The notes: generated by a model from the sequence alone, not told the origin. DNA of 64,000 nt from an uncultured Rhizobiaceae bacterium (GCA_947259295.1 CAMYMG010000028.1:1-64000); one strand, 5' to 3'. Positions 15,728-25,333 are shown, numbered from the stretch's first letter. Program-made: numbers and translations.

Positions 15728-17047
15728 ATGTCCAGGATCCGACGGATCGGAGCAATGACTCTGATTGTCGCCGCCGCTTGGCTGGCTGCAGGCCAGGCGC
15801 AGGCAGGCCCCGCGCGGCCGGGACCTCAGGATGTCGTGCGCGGCTGGTACAAGATGGTGCTCGAACTGGTGCGGCATACGCCGACCTACTCGCCGCCGGT
15901 TGCGAGCCGCTCCTTCGCCTATATCGGCGTCACCGCCTATGAAGCTGCCGCAGGTGGCACTGGCCTGCAATCGCTCGCCGGACAATTGAACGGCCTGACC
16001 GCCTTGCCGCAACGCGAGGCTGGTGGGGCGTATGACGAGGCCGTGGTGGTAAACGCCGCCATTGCCGCGACGGTCCAGGGGCTGTTTGCCAATACGGGCC
16101 CGACCGGACAGCGCGCGCTGGCTGCCATGGCAAGGAAAACCGGCGGCGACGTGACCCTCGGTCTGGCCGATGACGTTGTCGCCCGCAGCCAGGCGCGGGG
16201 GAACGCGATAGCCGCGCATATCCTAGAGTGGTCAAAGGACGATGGCGGACAAGCCGTGGAGAACATGGGCTTCCCGATGGAGTTCAAGCTGACACCGGGG
16301 CCGGCGCACTGGGTGCCGACGAGCCTGGTTGCGCAGCAACAGACCCCGCTGTTGCCGGACTGGGGCAGCAACCGCACTTTCGCAATGCCCGATGGTGCGG
16401 CCTGCGGCCTGCCGCCTCCGCCCAGCTACAGCGAGGAGCCGAACTCGGCCTTCTACAATGAAGCCGTCGATGTGTTCGACGCGGTCAACGGCCTGACGGC
16501 GGAACAGCGCGAGATCGCCAGGTTCTGGTCCGACGATCCGATGCTGTCGCCCACGCCCCCCGGCCATTGGCTGTCGATAGCTCTCGAGGTGCTTGAGCGG
16601 GAAGAGGCCGATGCCGAACTGACGGTCGATACGATGGCACGCCTCGGCGTGGCGCTCGCCGATGCGTTCATCGGTTGCTGGGATGCCAAGTTCAAATACG
16701 ACCTCGTGCGGCCGATCACCTATATCCGCCGCCTGATCGACCCGAAATGGGACGCGATCCTGATCACGCCGCCCTTCCCGGAATATCCTTCCGGGCACAG
16801 TACGCAGTCGGGGGCGGCCGCTGCCGTTCTTGCCGGCATATTCGGCGAGAATTTCGCCTTCGAGGACAGCACGCATGTTCGCGATGGCCTGCCGCCTCGG
16901 AAGTTTGCGAGCTTCTGGGCGGCTGCGGAGGAAGCCGGCATCTCGCGCCTTTATGGCGGCATCCACTTTCGATCGGCGATCGATCTGGGGCTTGAACAGG
17001 GCAAATGCGTCGGCGCCTATGCCAGTGCCCTCAGGACGAGGAACTAG
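15728..17047 (+). CDS. Secreted vanadium-dependent haloperoxidase / PAP2-type protein
   Basis: A 439-residue protein with a signal peptide (TLIVAAAWLAAGQAQA). The ATG at 15728 has GGGAGGA upstream. The C-terminal half has the PAP2/vanadium haloperoxidase active-site triad: KFKYDLVRPITYIR (Lys and Arg of motif 1), PSGHSTQSGAA (motif 2, catalytic His) and SRLYGGIHFRSAID (motif 3). Such proteins either oxidise halides with vanadate and peroxide or hydrolyse phosphate esters; the sequence alone does not decide. The gene is 3 bp from the next, also exported, so the pair should act together outside the cytoplasm. Confidence 0.85.
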   Translation: MSRIRRIGAMTLIVAAAWLAAGQAQAGPARPGPQDVVRGWYKMVLELVRHTPTYSPPVASRSFAYIGVTAYEAAAGGTGLQSLAGQLNGLTALPQREAGGAYDEAVVVNAAIAATVQGLFANTGPTGQRALAAMARKTGGDVTLGLADDVVARSQARGNAIAAHILEWSKDDGGQAVENMGFPMEFKLTPGPAHWVPTSLVAQQQTPLLPDWGSNRTFAMPDGAACGLPPPPSYSEEPNSAFYNEAVDVFDAVNGLTAEQREIARFWSDDPMLSPTPPGHWLSIALEVLEREEADAELTVDTMARLGVALADAFIGCWDAKFKYDLVRPITYIRRLIDPKWDAILITPPFPEYPSGHSTQSGAAAAVLAGIFGENFAFEDSTHVRDGLPPRKFASFWAAAEEAGISRLYGGIHFRSAIDLGLEQGKCVGAYASALRTRN

Positions 17048-17050
17048 GTC

Positions 17051-18661
17051 ATGCGGACCCGATATCTCGTTTTCGGCCTTGCCGCGCTGATATGTTCTGT
17101 CGGCAATGTTGGCGCGACCGAGAACGCGCCGCCTGTGCCGGTGTTCACGGAAGAAACGGCGACATCCGGAGTGGACAGCGTCTATGCCGGCGACTGGCAG
17201 TATATGGTCGGTGGCGGCGCCGCCAGTTTCGACTGCAACGACGACGCCTTTCCCGACCTGCTGCTGGCGGGTGGCGAAGCGCCGGCGAATTTCTACCGCA
17301 ACGCCAGTACGCGCGGAGGCCCGCTGAGGTTCGAGGCCGAAACCAGCGGACTGGAACTGGCGGGAATGACGGGCGCCTATCCGCTCGACATCGACAGCGA
17401 CGGAAATGTCGACCTGGTGCTGTTGCGCGTCGGCGAGAACGTCGTGATGCGCGGCCTCGGCGGCTGCCGCTTCGAGCGCGCCAACGAGGAATGGGCGTTC
17501 GACGGCGGCGATGCCTGGTCGACGGCCTTCTCGGCGACCTGGGAGAAGGGCGCCGAATGGCCGACACTGGCCGTCGGCAACTATATCGATCGCGAACAGG
17601 AGATGTCTCCCTGGGGATCGTGCACCGACAACTGGCTGCACCGGCCGCTTGCAACCGAACGCCGCTTCCAGCCTCCCCTGGCCCTCAAGCCGAGCTATTG
17701 CCCGCTCTCCATCCTCTTTACCGACTGGAACCGCTCCGGCACGCCAAGCCTGCGCGTATCCAACGACCGGGAATATTACGAGGGCGGCCAGGAACAGATG
17801 TGGAAGATCGAGCCGGGAAAGATGCCGGTGCTCTACACGGAGGAGGAAGGCTGGAAGTATCTGCGCATCTGGGGGATGGGCATTGCCAGCTACGATCTCG
17901 ATGCTGACGGCTATCCGGAATATTTCCTGACCAGCATGGCCGACAACAAGTTGCAGTCACTGGCCGCTGCCCCGGCGGGCGGGCCGGCCAAACCCAGCTA
18001 TGCGGACATCGCCTTCGCCAGGGGGGTGACGGCCCACCGGCCATACATGGGCGACGATCTGCGCCCCAGCACGGGTTGGCACACGCAGTTCGAGGACGTG
18101 AACAATGACGGGCTCACCGATCTCTTCATCGCCAAGGGCAATGTCGATTCCATGCCGGACTTCGCCCTCAAGGATCCGAACAACCTTCTCCTGCAGAGTG
18201 CAGACGGCAAGTTCGTGGAGGTCGGCGACAAGGCCGGCGTTGCCAGCGTCGCCGTGGCCCGCGGTGCTGCGATGGCCGACTTCAATCTCGACGGCCTCGT
18301 CGACTTGGTCGTCGTCAACCGGCGGGAGAAGGCGCAGATCTGGCGCAACACGAGCGAGAATGCGGGTGGCTGGATCGAGGTGAGGCTGCAGCAGACCGGA
18401 GCCAACCGCGATGCCGTCGGCGCCTGGATCGAGGTGCGCTGCGACGAGACTGGGGTGATGCGCCGCGAGATCACGGTCGGCGGCGGACACGCCGGAGGGC
18501 AGCATGGCGCCTGGCATCTCGGGCTTGGAGACGCGACGAAGGTCGAAATCAGGGTGCTATGGCCAGACGGCACCGCCGGAGACTGGCAGGCTGTTGCGCC
18601 GAACGAGCTCTACCTCGTCGAGCGCGACCAGCCGGCGCGGAAGCTTCTGGCCGAACAATAA
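17051..18661 (+). CDS. Secreted CRTAC1-like VCBS/FG-GAP repeat protein with ASPIC/UnbV domain
   Basis: A 536-residue exported protein (signal peptide about residues 1-24). The body has repeated FG-GAP/VCBS-type calcium-loop motifs (DCNDDAFPDLLLAGGE, DIDSDGNVDLVLL, DLDADGYPEYFLTS, DVNNDGLTDLFIAKG, DFNLDGLVDLVVVN), predicting a beta-propeller. The C-terminus (residues about 450-520, GGGHAGGQHGAWHLGLGDA and VLWPDG) is an ASPIC/UnbV domain. It starts 3 bp after the haloperoxidase-like gene. The biochemical role is unknown. Confidence 0.87.
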   Translation: MRTRYLVFGLAALICSVGNVGATENAPPVPVFTEETATSGVDSVYAGDWQYMVGGGAASFDCNDDAFPDLLLAGGEAPANFYRNASTRGGPLRFEAETSGLELAGMTGAYPLDIDSDGNVDLVLLRVGENVVMRGLGGCRFERANEEWAFDGGDAWSTAFSATWEKGAEWPTLAVGNYIDREQEMSPWGSCTDNWLHRPLATERRFQPPLALKPSYCPLSILFTDWNRSGTPSLRVSNDREYYEGGQEQMWKIEPGKMPVLYTEEEGWKYLRIWGMGIASYDLDADGYPEYFLTSMADNKLQSLAAAPAGGPAKPSYADIAFARGVTAHRPYMGDDLRPSTGWHTQFEDVNNDGLTDLFIAKGNVDSMPDFALKDPNNLLLQSADGKFVEVGDKAGVASVAVARGAAMADFNLDGLVDLVVVNRREKAQIWRNTSENAGGWIEVRLQQTGANRDAVGAWIEVRCDETGVMRREITVGGGHAGGQHGAWHLGLGDATKVEIRVLWPDGTAGDWQAVAPNELYLVERDQPARKLLAEQ

Positions 18662-18665
18662 ACAG

Positions 18666-19904
18666 TCACGCAACATTGCCGACCTGGGGCGGGGCCCCGG
18701 CTCCCGGTGCGAAAATCTCCTGATCGACATAGGTCAGCGCACGCATCGTGCAGCCCTGCCGGATGAGCGGCAGTTCATCGGAGACGGTGTCGAAGGAGAT
18801 GGCGTCCGAATGGCGACCGCCTGCCGTCTGGGCAATGGCGGCGCGGATATGCGGCTCGAGAATGTCGAACGCCGCGGCACCGCCGCCGACAAATGCCACA
18901 GGCGCCGGGTCGATCAAGGCAAACAGGTTGCCCAAGCCAAAGCCAATCGCGGTGCCGGCCTTGGCGTAGGCCTCGCGCTCGGCGCCTTCGCCGGCGCGTG
19001 CCTGGGCTGCGAGCTCCCGCATGTCTGATTCCTCGATACCGTCCACCGGGGGCGAATCCTCGCCCTTGAGCCCGGCATTGCGCCAGATCGCATAGTTGCC
19101 GGCATAGGCCTCCACACAGCCACGCCGGCCACAACGGCACAGGGCGCCCCCGGGGAGATGCGTCATGTGACCGAACTCCCCGCCGGAGGATTGCGTGCCG
19201 GTGAAGAGCTCGCCGTCGAGCACAAGCCCCATGCCGATGCCGTGCGACAGCAGGATGGCGATGAAGTCCTTGTGGTAGCGTTCCGGGTCGTGCCCGCGCA
19301 GCGCCACGGCCATCATGTTGCAATCGTTCTCGACGGTCGCCGCGATGCCGAACTCCTTCTCCAGGACGTCGGCAAACGGTATGTCGACATGTGGCGTAAT
19401 CGGCGACCAGAGCATTGTGCGCGCGGCAGCATCGGTGATGCCCTGAACGGCCAGCACCACGCGGACCGGCCGCGAGGCGGAGCCCGTCGTGCCCAGCAGC
19501 TGGCGGACGACGGCCACGAGCTCGGCCATGATATCCGGTTTCGATAGCGTGGTCGTGGCGGGTTTGCGACGCTGCTCGACGACGACATTGCCGGCATAGT
19601 CGATGACGGCGGCCGACAGCGAATTGAGCGACAGGACCGCGACGATGATGGTCGCGGCCGATGGATTGAGGGTGAGCGCGACCTGCGGGCGTCCGCGCTT
19701 CAGAGACGGCGACTCGGTGCCCTTCACCTGGACGAGATAGCCTTCGTCGATCAGGTCGGAGGAAATGGCAGAGATTGTCGAGTGGCTCAGTCCCGTTGTC
19801 GCCGCGATCTCGGTGCGGGATGGCCGACCGGCGCGGCGTATGGCGGCGATGACCATGGCGCGATTACGGCGACGCAAATCGTCGTGGCGGATTCCGACCG
19901 ACAT
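18666..19904 (-). CDS. ROK-family transcriptional repressor
   Basis: A 412-residue ROK regulator. An N-terminal winged helix (residues about 12-75, SRTEIAATTGLSHSTISAIS) precedes a sugar-kinase-like domain with the ROK landmarks GIGMGLVLDGELFTG, GEFGHMTHLPGGALCRCGRRGCVEAYAG (zinc-binding cysteines) and VENDCN. It is divergent from the xylose-type importer genes, and paired TTTCGA-N3-TCGAAA palindromes lie between them, so it probably represses the importer until a sugar binds. Its 3' end meets the CRTAC1-like gene after 4 bp. Confidence 0.92.
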   Translation of the reverse strand: MSVGIRHDDLRRRNRAMVIAAIRRAGRPSRTEIAATTGLSHSTISAISSDLIDEGYLVQVKGTESPSLKRGRPQVALTLNPSAATIIVAVLSLNSLSAAVIDYAGNVVVEQRRKPATTTLSKPDIMAELVAVVRQLLGTTGSASRPVRVVLAVQGITDAAARTMLWSPITPHVDIPFADVLEKEFGIAATVENDCNMMAVALRGHDPERYHKDFIAILLSHGIGMGLVLDGELFTGTQSSGGEFGHMTHLPGGALCRCGRRGCVEAYAGNYAIWRNAGLKGEDSPPVDGIEESDMRELAAQARAGEGAEREAYAKAGTAIGFGLGNLFALIDPAPVAFVGGGAAAFDILEPHIRAAIAQTAGGRHSDAISFDTVSDELPLIRQGCTMRALTYVDQEIFAPGAGAPPQVGNVA

Positions 19905-20013
19905 TTTTCCAGGTACTTCCTCCCGGACACCGCAGTCGTTCCATCGTTGTGGCGGGATCGTCGACGGCGTCTTGGAAAATAGTGCCAGATGCGCAGGGCC
20001 AAGTCATTCTTTA

Positions 20014-20028
20014 TTTCGAGGGTCGAAA
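20014..20028. promoter_or_regulatory. Candidate ROK operator O1
   Basis: TTTCGA-GGG-TCGAAA, 15 bp. Its half-sites are identical to those of the palindrome at 20078-20108; the centres are 72 bp apart (about seven helical turns). It lies between the ROK gene start (19904) and the xylF-like start (20159). Confidence 0.75.
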
Positions 20029-20053
20029 AAATGCGGCTGATATTGAATCGATG

Positions 20054-20082
20054 TTGACAGCGATGAGCGGTTGGGCCACTCT
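20054..20082 (+). promoter_or_regulatory. Candidate xylF promoter
   Basis: A perfect TTGACA (20054-20059) is followed 17 bp later by CACTCT (20077-20082), a poor -10. The second operator begins inside this -10 region, so bound repressor would block transcription. Confidence 0.4.
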
Positions 20083-20108
20083 TTTTTTCGAAGCTCGAAA
20101 AAAAGAGT
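20078..20108. promoter_or_regulatory. Candidate ROK operator O2, long perfect palindrome
   Basis: A perfect inverted repeat with 14-bp arms (20078-20091 and 20095-20108) around AGC. Each arm is ACTC, seven T and CGA or its complement. The core TTTCGA-N3-TCGAAA matches O1. It lies 50 bp upstream of the xylF-like start codon and is unlikely by chance. Confidence 0.85.
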
Positions 20109-20158
20109 TTCGTTACCGGGTTGGAGCTAAGCGCCCACGCGGCGCATGGGAGGAAATC

Positions 20159-21202
20159 ATGAAGAAGTTTGCTACCGCCATTCTGGCGGGCGTAGCCATG
20201 ACCATGGCGCTGAGCACTGTCGCCGAGGCCGCAGGCAAGACGATCGCCGTGTCGTGGAAGACGTTCCAGGAAGAGCGCTGGAAGACCGACGAGGCCGCCA
20301 TCAAGGCCGCCGTCGAGGCTGCCGGCGACAGCTACATCTCCACGGACGCCCAGGGTTCGGCGCAGAAGCAGGCTGCCGACATCGAGGGCCTGATCTCGCA
20401 GCGGCCCGACGTGATCCTGGTGGTGGCTTTCGACTCCGACGCCATCCTGCCATCGATCAAGGCAATCAGCGACGCCGGCATCAAGTCGATCGCCTATGAC
20501 GTCCAGTTCGAAGACCCGAACGCGCTCTACATCACCTTCGACAATATCGGCGTCGGCCGCATCATGGCGGAGGAGATCCTGAAGGTTCAGCCGGAGGGCA
20601 ACTACGCCTTCATCAAGGGTGACAAGGGCGACCCGAACGCCACGTTCCTGTTCCAGGGCATGATGGAAGTGCTGAAGCCGTCGCTCGATTCGGGAAAGAT
20701 CAAGAACGTCTGCGAGACCTTCACGGACGGCTGGAAGCCGGACAATGCCCAGCGCAACATGGAACAGTGCCTGACCTCGACCGACAACAAGGTCGATGCG
20801 GTGCTGTCGGAAAATGACGGCATGGCATCCGGCGTCGTGGCCGCCCTCGAAGCTCAGGGCCTTGCAGGCACTGTTCCGGTGACCGGTCAGGACGGTGACA
20901 AGGCCGCCATCAACCGCGTCGCTCTGGGCACCCAGACGGTTTCGGTCTGGAAGAACTCGACCGATCTCGGCAAGGTTGCGGCAGAGGCAGCCATTGCGCT
21001 CGCCAATGGCGACGACGTGTCCAGCATCAAGGGCGTCGCGAAGTTCAGCGGCGGCAAGAACGGCGTCGAGATGGATTCGATCCTTCTCGCCCCGACCCCG
21101 ATCACCAAGGACAATATCGATGTCGCCATCGAAGCCGGCCACATCACGAAGGAAGAGGCCTGCGCCGGCGTGAAGGCCGGCTCGGTCCCGGCCTGCGGCT
21201 GA
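20159..21202 (+). CDS. xylF: Xylose-type ABC transporter substrate-binding protein
   Basis: A periplasmic sugar-binding protein of 347 residues with signal peptide MKKFATAILAGVAMTMALST to Ala-Glu-Ala. The ATG at 20159 follows GGGAGGAAA. It tracks XylF closely in several blocks: ERWKTDEAAIKAAVEAAG, YITFDNIGVGRIMAEEIL, FQGMMEVLKPSLDSGKIK, NKVDAVLSENDGMASG and VTGQDGDKAAI. Xylose or a related pentose is the best guess; other aldoses are possible. First gene of the importer operon, controlled by the ROK repressor sites upstream. Confidence 0.88.
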   Translation: MKKFATAILAGVAMTMALSTVAEAAGKTIAVSWKTFQEERWKTDEAAIKAAVEAAGDSYISTDAQGSAQKQAADIEGLISQRPDVILVVAFDSDAILPSIKAISDAGIKSIAYDVQFEDPNALYITFDNIGVGRIMAEEILKVQPEGNYAFIKGDKGDPNATFLFQGMMEVLKPSLDSGKIKNVCETFTDGWKPDNAQRNMEQCLTSTDNKVDAVLSENDGMASGVVAALEAQGLAGTVPVTGQDGDKAAINRVALGTQTVSVWKNSTDLGKVAAEAAIALANGDDVSSIKGVAKFSGGKNGVEMDSILLAPTPITKDNIDVAIEAGHITKEEACAGVKAGSVPACG

Positions 21203-21236
21203 CACGCAGACCGATCGGACAAAGCCTGACTGACCG

Positions 21237-21267
21237 GAACCGCGTCACTGAACAGGTGGCGCGGTTC
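21237..21267 (+). terminator. Hairpin between xylF and xylH
   Basis: GAACCGCGTCAC (21237-21248) pairs with GTGGCGCGGTTC (21256-21267), 12 bp with one G-T pair, a 7-nt loop, then TCTTTCT. It probably acts as a partial terminator or a 3' stabiliser that raises binding-protein output over the permease, parallel to the hairpin after pstS. Confidence 0.7.
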
Positions 21268-21338
21268 TCTTTCTAGGCGCCTTGCGCAATACTAAGACTG
21301 GCGATCCGGAAGAAGGTCGCCCCACGTTGGGAGGGGAC

Positions 21339-22739
21339 ATGTCCAAGGAAAGTGCGAGCACTCCGGCCGCTGCGCCGACCAAACCGCTGTTGAGCCGGTT
21401 TCTCGCCGCCACCGAAATCGACACGCGCATGCTAGGCATGGTCGCTGCGCTGTTCGCCATCTGGTGCGCGTTCGATATCTACAGCGGCTTCCTGCGCCCC
21501 AATACCGGCCTGTTCGGCGGCGCTTTCCTGACGCCGCGCAACCTGTGGACGCTGCTCGTCCAGACATCTTCCATAGCGGTGATGACGACGGGCATGGTCC
21601 TCGTGATCGTCATGCGCCACATCGATCTGTCGGTAGGGTCGATGCTCAGCCTCGTAGCCGTCGCAGGCGCGGTGCTGCAGGTCTTCATCCTCGGCCCGGC
21701 GATCGGCGTCGGTCATCCGGCCATCTGGATCGCCGCTGTCGCCGCCTGCCTCGTCCTCGGCACGCTGATCGGCGCGATGAACGGCTTTCTCACCGCCTAT
21801 GCCCAAATTCCCGCCTTCATCGTCACGCTGGGCGGCCTCATTGCCTATAGTGGCGTGGCCTTCCTGCTGGCCAGCGGCGTCACCATCGCGCCGATGGACA
21901 AGACCTACAAGATCATCGGCGGCGGCGTGCCGGAATCCTGGCTCGGGCCGACCTGGAGCTGGGCGCTTGCGTTTGTTGCCTGCGCCCTGATCATTCTCGC
22001 GGTAGCCAACGGCCGCCGCCAGCGAAAGCGCTTCGGCTTTCAGATGCGGCCCGTCTGGGCAGAGGCGGTGCTGGCGACGATCGGCAGCGCTGCCGTCCTC
22101 GGTACGACGGCGGTCCTGACGTCCTATCCTTGGCCGTTCGGGCTGATCCGGCAATACGCCGCCGACAACGATGTCACGATCCCCGAGGGCGTCGAGAACG
22201 TCAATGGCGACGCCATCTGCATGGCCGCCGACAGGATCGTGCGCTGCACCGAGGGCCTGATCTACTACACCGGCTATGCGGCGCCGGTTCTGGTTGCGCT
22301 GGCTGTCGGGGCGGCGATGTCCTTCATCGCAACCCGCACCAAGTTCGGCCGGTATGTCTATGCCATCGGCGGCAATCCGGAAGCGGCCGAACTCGCCGGC
22401 ATCAACACCAAGATGATGACGGTCAAGGTCTTCGCGCTGATGGGCTTTCTCGTCGGCGTCTCGTCGATCATCGCGTCGGCGCGTCTCGATGCAGCGACCA
22501 ATGCGCTCGGCCAGCTCAACGAACTGTTCGTCATCGCTTCGGCGGTCATCGGCGGCACGTCGCTGGCGGGCGGCATCGGCACGATCTACGGCGCGCTGCT
22601 CGGCGCCCTGATGATGCAGTCCATCCAGTCCGGCATGGCACTGCTGAACCTGCCGGCGGCGTTCCAGAACATCGTCGTCGGCACCGTGCTGGTCTTTGCG
22701 GTCTTCGTCGACCAGCTTTATCGCCGCCGCGTGAAGTGA
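21339..22739 (+). CDS. xylH: Xylose-type ABC transporter permease
   Basis: A 466-residue inner-membrane permease of the ribose/xylose type. The ATG at 21339 follows GGGAGGGGAC. Spans begin near residue 35, and [19 protein letters not shown] plus [14 protein letters not shown] are permease signatures. It is longer than E. coli XylH because an approximately 60-residue segment, rich in charged residues and with two cysteines, sits between later spans (about 260-330); this longer type fits the alphaproteobacterial XylH form. It is followed 10 bp later by the ATPase gene. Confidence 0.9.
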   Translation: MSKESASTPAAAPTKPLLSRFLAATEIDTRMLGMVAALFAIWCAFDIYSGFLRPNTGLFGGAFLTPRNLWTLLVQTSSIAVMTTGMVLVIVMRHIDLSVGSMLSLVAVAGAVLQVFILGPAIGVGHPAIWIAAVAACLVLGTLIGAMNGFLTAYAQIPAFIVTLGGLIAYSGVAFLLASGVTIAPMDKTYKIIGGGVPESWLGPTWSWALAFVACALIILAVANGRRQRKRFGFQMRPVWAEAVLATIGSAAVLGTTAVLTSYPWPFGLIRQYAADNDVTIPEGVENVNGDAICMAADRIVRCTEGLIYYTGYAAPVLVALAVGAAMSFIATRTKFGRYVYAIGGNPEAAELAGINTKMMTVKVFALMGFLVGVSSIIASARLDAATNALGQLNELFVIASAVIGGTSLAGGIGTIYGALLGALMMQSIQSGMALLNLPAAFQNIVVGTVLVFAVFVDQLYRRRVK

Positions 22740-22749
22740 GGAGACAGAG

Positions 22750-23529
22750 ATGGCAACTCCACTCGTTGAAATGCGCGATATCTCGATTGCCTTCGGCGGC
22801 ATCAAGGCGGTCGACCACGCTTCCGTGGAAGTTTACCCGGGCGAGGTCATGGGATTGCTCGGCCACAACGGCGCCGGCAAGTCCACGCTGATCAAGATAT
22901 TGTCGGGTGCCTATCGTCGCGACCAGGGCAAGATCTTCGTCAACGGCGAAGAGGCCCATATCGAGAACCCCCGCGACGCCAAGGACTACGGCATCGAGAC
23001 GATCTACCAGACGCTGGCGCTCGCCGACAATGTCGATGCGGCGGCCAACCTGTTCCTCGGCCGCGAGATCATGACCGGCTGGGGCACGCTCGACGACGCT
23101 GCCATGGAGGCGAAGGCCCGCGAAGTGATGGGCCGCCTCAATCCCAATTTCCGGCGCTTCAAGGAGCCGGTGAAGTCGCTCTCCGGCGGCCAGCGGCAAT
23201 CCGTTGCGATTGCGCGCGCGATCCTGTTCGAGGCCCGCATCCTGATCATGGACGAGCCGACGGCGGCACTAGGGCCGCAAGAAACCGCGCAGGTGGGAGA
23301 GCTGATCAAGCAGCTCAAGGCCGACGGCATCGGCATCTTCCTGATCAGCCACGACATTCATGATGTCTTCGATCTCGCGGACCGGGTCTGTGTCATGAAG
23401 AACGGGCAGGTCGTGGGCACTGCCAAGACGACGGACGTGACCAAGGACGAGGTGCTGGGCATGATCATCCTGGGCAAATGTCCGCCCGGTGCCGTGCCGG
23501 GGCCAGGCGCCATGGCGGCCGCCGCCTGA
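22750..23529 (+). CDS. Sugar ABC transporter ATPase, single-domain XylG-like
   Basis: A 259-residue ATPase with Walker [10 protein letters not shown] (38-46), signature [15 protein letters not shown] and Walker [16 protein letters not shown]. Classical XylG/RbsA/MglA proteins are about 500 residues with two ABC domains; this one has a single domain and so must dimerise. The Gln-less D-loop AALGPQE is characteristic of the short sugar-transporter ATPases. Last gene of the importer operon. Confidence 0.9.
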   Translation: MATPLVEMRDISIAFGGIKAVDHASVEVYPGEVMGLLGHNGAGKSTLIKILSGAYRRDQGKIFVNGEEAHIENPRDAKDYGIETIYQTLALADNVDAAANLFLGREIMTGWGTLDDAAMEAKAREVMGRLNPNFRRFKEPVKSLSGGQRQSVAIARAILFEARILIMDEPTAALGPQETAQVGELIKQLKADGIGIFLISHDIHDVFDLADRVCVMKNGQVVGTAKTTDVTKDEVLGMIILGKCPPGAVPGPGAMAAAA

Positions 23530-23707
23530 CCGCCGGCGATGCCGGCAAATGACGAAGCCGGCCGCGATTTGAATTGTAACAGGACGCCATAGCGTCAATA
23601 AGTCTCCGGATTCGGGAGTTGTTCGCGGCGTTATGTTTCTCGCGCGCTCCCCGTCTTTGGTCTAGGCAATCTTACCCGGGTTCCCGCTTCGAGACGGTTC
23701 CCGGAGA

Positions 23708-25333
23708 GTGCTGCGGAATCCGGATCGCCAGTTGAAGAAACATTTTCCCATCGTTGCCTTCACCGCCGTTGCCATCGCCAGTGTCGCGATGGCAGCATTC
23801 GCCTATGTCGCGGCCGAGGATGCAACCCGCATAAAGTTCGAGGCTACGGCCGACGACGCGATGAGCCGCATCGAGAGCAGGGTCGATCTGCACATCTCGC
23901 TGCTGCGGACAACGCATGCCATGTTCGTGAGTCAGCAGGGCAACGTGTCGGCCGCCGAATTCAACGGCTATTTCCGCGCATTGGATGTCGAGACCCAGTT
24001 CGAAGGCCTGCGCGGCCTTGGCTATCTTGCATTGGCGCCGAAGGGACAGGAAGCCGGTCTCGAAGCGAGGATTGCTTCGCTCCAGGGCAGCGGGCATCCG
24101 ATCTTCCCGGCTGACTCTGACGGCGAATGGCGCACCCCGGTACTGCTGATCGAGGTGAACGACGCGACGAGCGCCAACGCGGTCGGCTACGACATGTTCT
24201 CCGATCCGCAGCGCCGCGAGGCAATTCTGGCCGCGCTCGAAACCGGGGAGCCGCGGGCGACCGGGCGCCTCGGCCTTGGTGCGCCTGTGGGCAACCAGGT
24301 CAGCCCGGGGTTCCTGCTGTTTTCCAGCGTCGACACCGGATCTGGCGAGGCCGCCACCACGGAAGGCATTCTGTTTGCGTCCTTCCGGACGCAGGATCTT
24401 TTCGAGGCTGCGCTCGACAAGTTTCCGATCCTGCCAGTACATGCCGAAGTGTTCCATGGTGAGCCAAGAGTGGAAAACCGGCTGTTTCGGTCCGACGCGC
24501 CGGAAGTCGAAGGCACCGAACTCGTCGCGACGCGGCAAATGCTCGTGGCTGGCGTGCCCTGGACAGTCGAGTTTCGACCGACGCCCGACTTTGCGCGTCC
24601 CTCTTCGCGGGCCGTTCCGGTGCTTCTCGGCCTGTTTGGACTGTTGCTTGCCGTCGCAATTGCGCTCGTCCAGCGCTACCAGGGGCGCGCCTATGACGCG
24701 ATGTCGAAATTGCAGGAAGCATCCGAAACCAGCCTGCAGGAAAAGGATCTCATGCTTCAGGAGATGAAGCATCGCATCAAGAACTCGATCACCCGCGTGC
24801 TGGCGATCGCCCGGCAGACGGCGGGCACTGCAGAAGATATCAACGATTTCTCGGCGTCGTTTTCGGCGCGGCTGCAGGCGATGGCGGCCTCGCAGGACAT
24901 GCTGACCCGGTCGCGGTGGCAGAAGGCCGATCTTGGCGAGTTGCTGCGCATCGAACTCGCGCAGGCGTTCGGCAAGGAGATGCCAGACGACATGCTGACC
25001 GGTCCGAAGGTTCTTTTGTCGGAATCGATGACCCAGGCGCTCGGCCTGACCTTCCACGAACTGGCCACCAACGCCCTCAAATATGGCGAGGTCGGAAACT
25101 CGCCCGATACGCTGAAGGTGGAGTGGAGCGTCGAACGAAACGGCGACAAGCGGTTGCTGCTGCATTGGCGAGAGACCAGCAGCGCGCCGGTCGTCCGGCC
25201 CGAAAAGACCGGTTTCGGCACCAAACTCATCGACATGAACATCACCCGCGAGCTTGGTGGGGAGATCGTCCGCAACTATCTCGCCGACGGCCTCGACATC
25301 GAGATTTCCATTCCGTTGCGCGCCAAGTCCTAG
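23708..25333 (+). CDS. CHASE-domain HWE/HisKA_2-type sensor histidine kinase
   Basis: About 541 residues from a GTG at 23708; a TTG at 23732 is also possible and neither has a strong ribosome site. Two spans (about residues 15-35 and 300-320) bracket a periplasmic CHASE domain (RTTHAMFVSQQGNVSAAEF, GLRGLGYLA). The cytosolic kinase has the phospho-site EMKHRIKNSITRVLAIARQT, N box FHELATNALKYGEVG and GFGTKLIDMNI. Kinases of this class feed PhyR or single-domain receivers in alphaproteobacteria. No receiver gene adjoins it. It converges on pdxY. Confidence 0.9.
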   Translation: MLRNPDRQLKKHFPIVAFTAVAIASVAMAAFAYVAAEDATRIKFEATADDAMSRIESRVDLHISLLRTTHAMFVSQQGNVSAAEFNGYFRALDVETQFEGLRGLGYLALAPKGQEAGLEARIASLQGSGHPIFPADSDGEWRTPVLLIEVNDATSANAVGYDMFSDPQRREAILAALETGEPRATGRLGLGAPVGNQVSPGFLLFSSVDTGSGEAATTEGILFASFRTQDLFEAALDKFPILPVHAEVFHGEPRVENRLFRSDAPEVEGTELVATRQMLVAGVPWTVEFRPTPDFARPSSRAVPVLLGLFGLLLAVAIALVQRYQGRAYDAMSKLQEASETSLQEKDLMLQEMKHRIKNSITRVLAIARQTAGTAEDINDFSASFSARLQAMAASQDMLTRSRWQKADLGELLRIELAQAFGKEMPDDMLTGPKVLLSESMTQALGLTFHELATNALKYGEVGNSPDTLKVEWSVERNGDKRLLLHWRETSSAPVVRPEKTGFGTKLIDMNITRELGGEIVRNYLADGLDIEISIPLRAKS

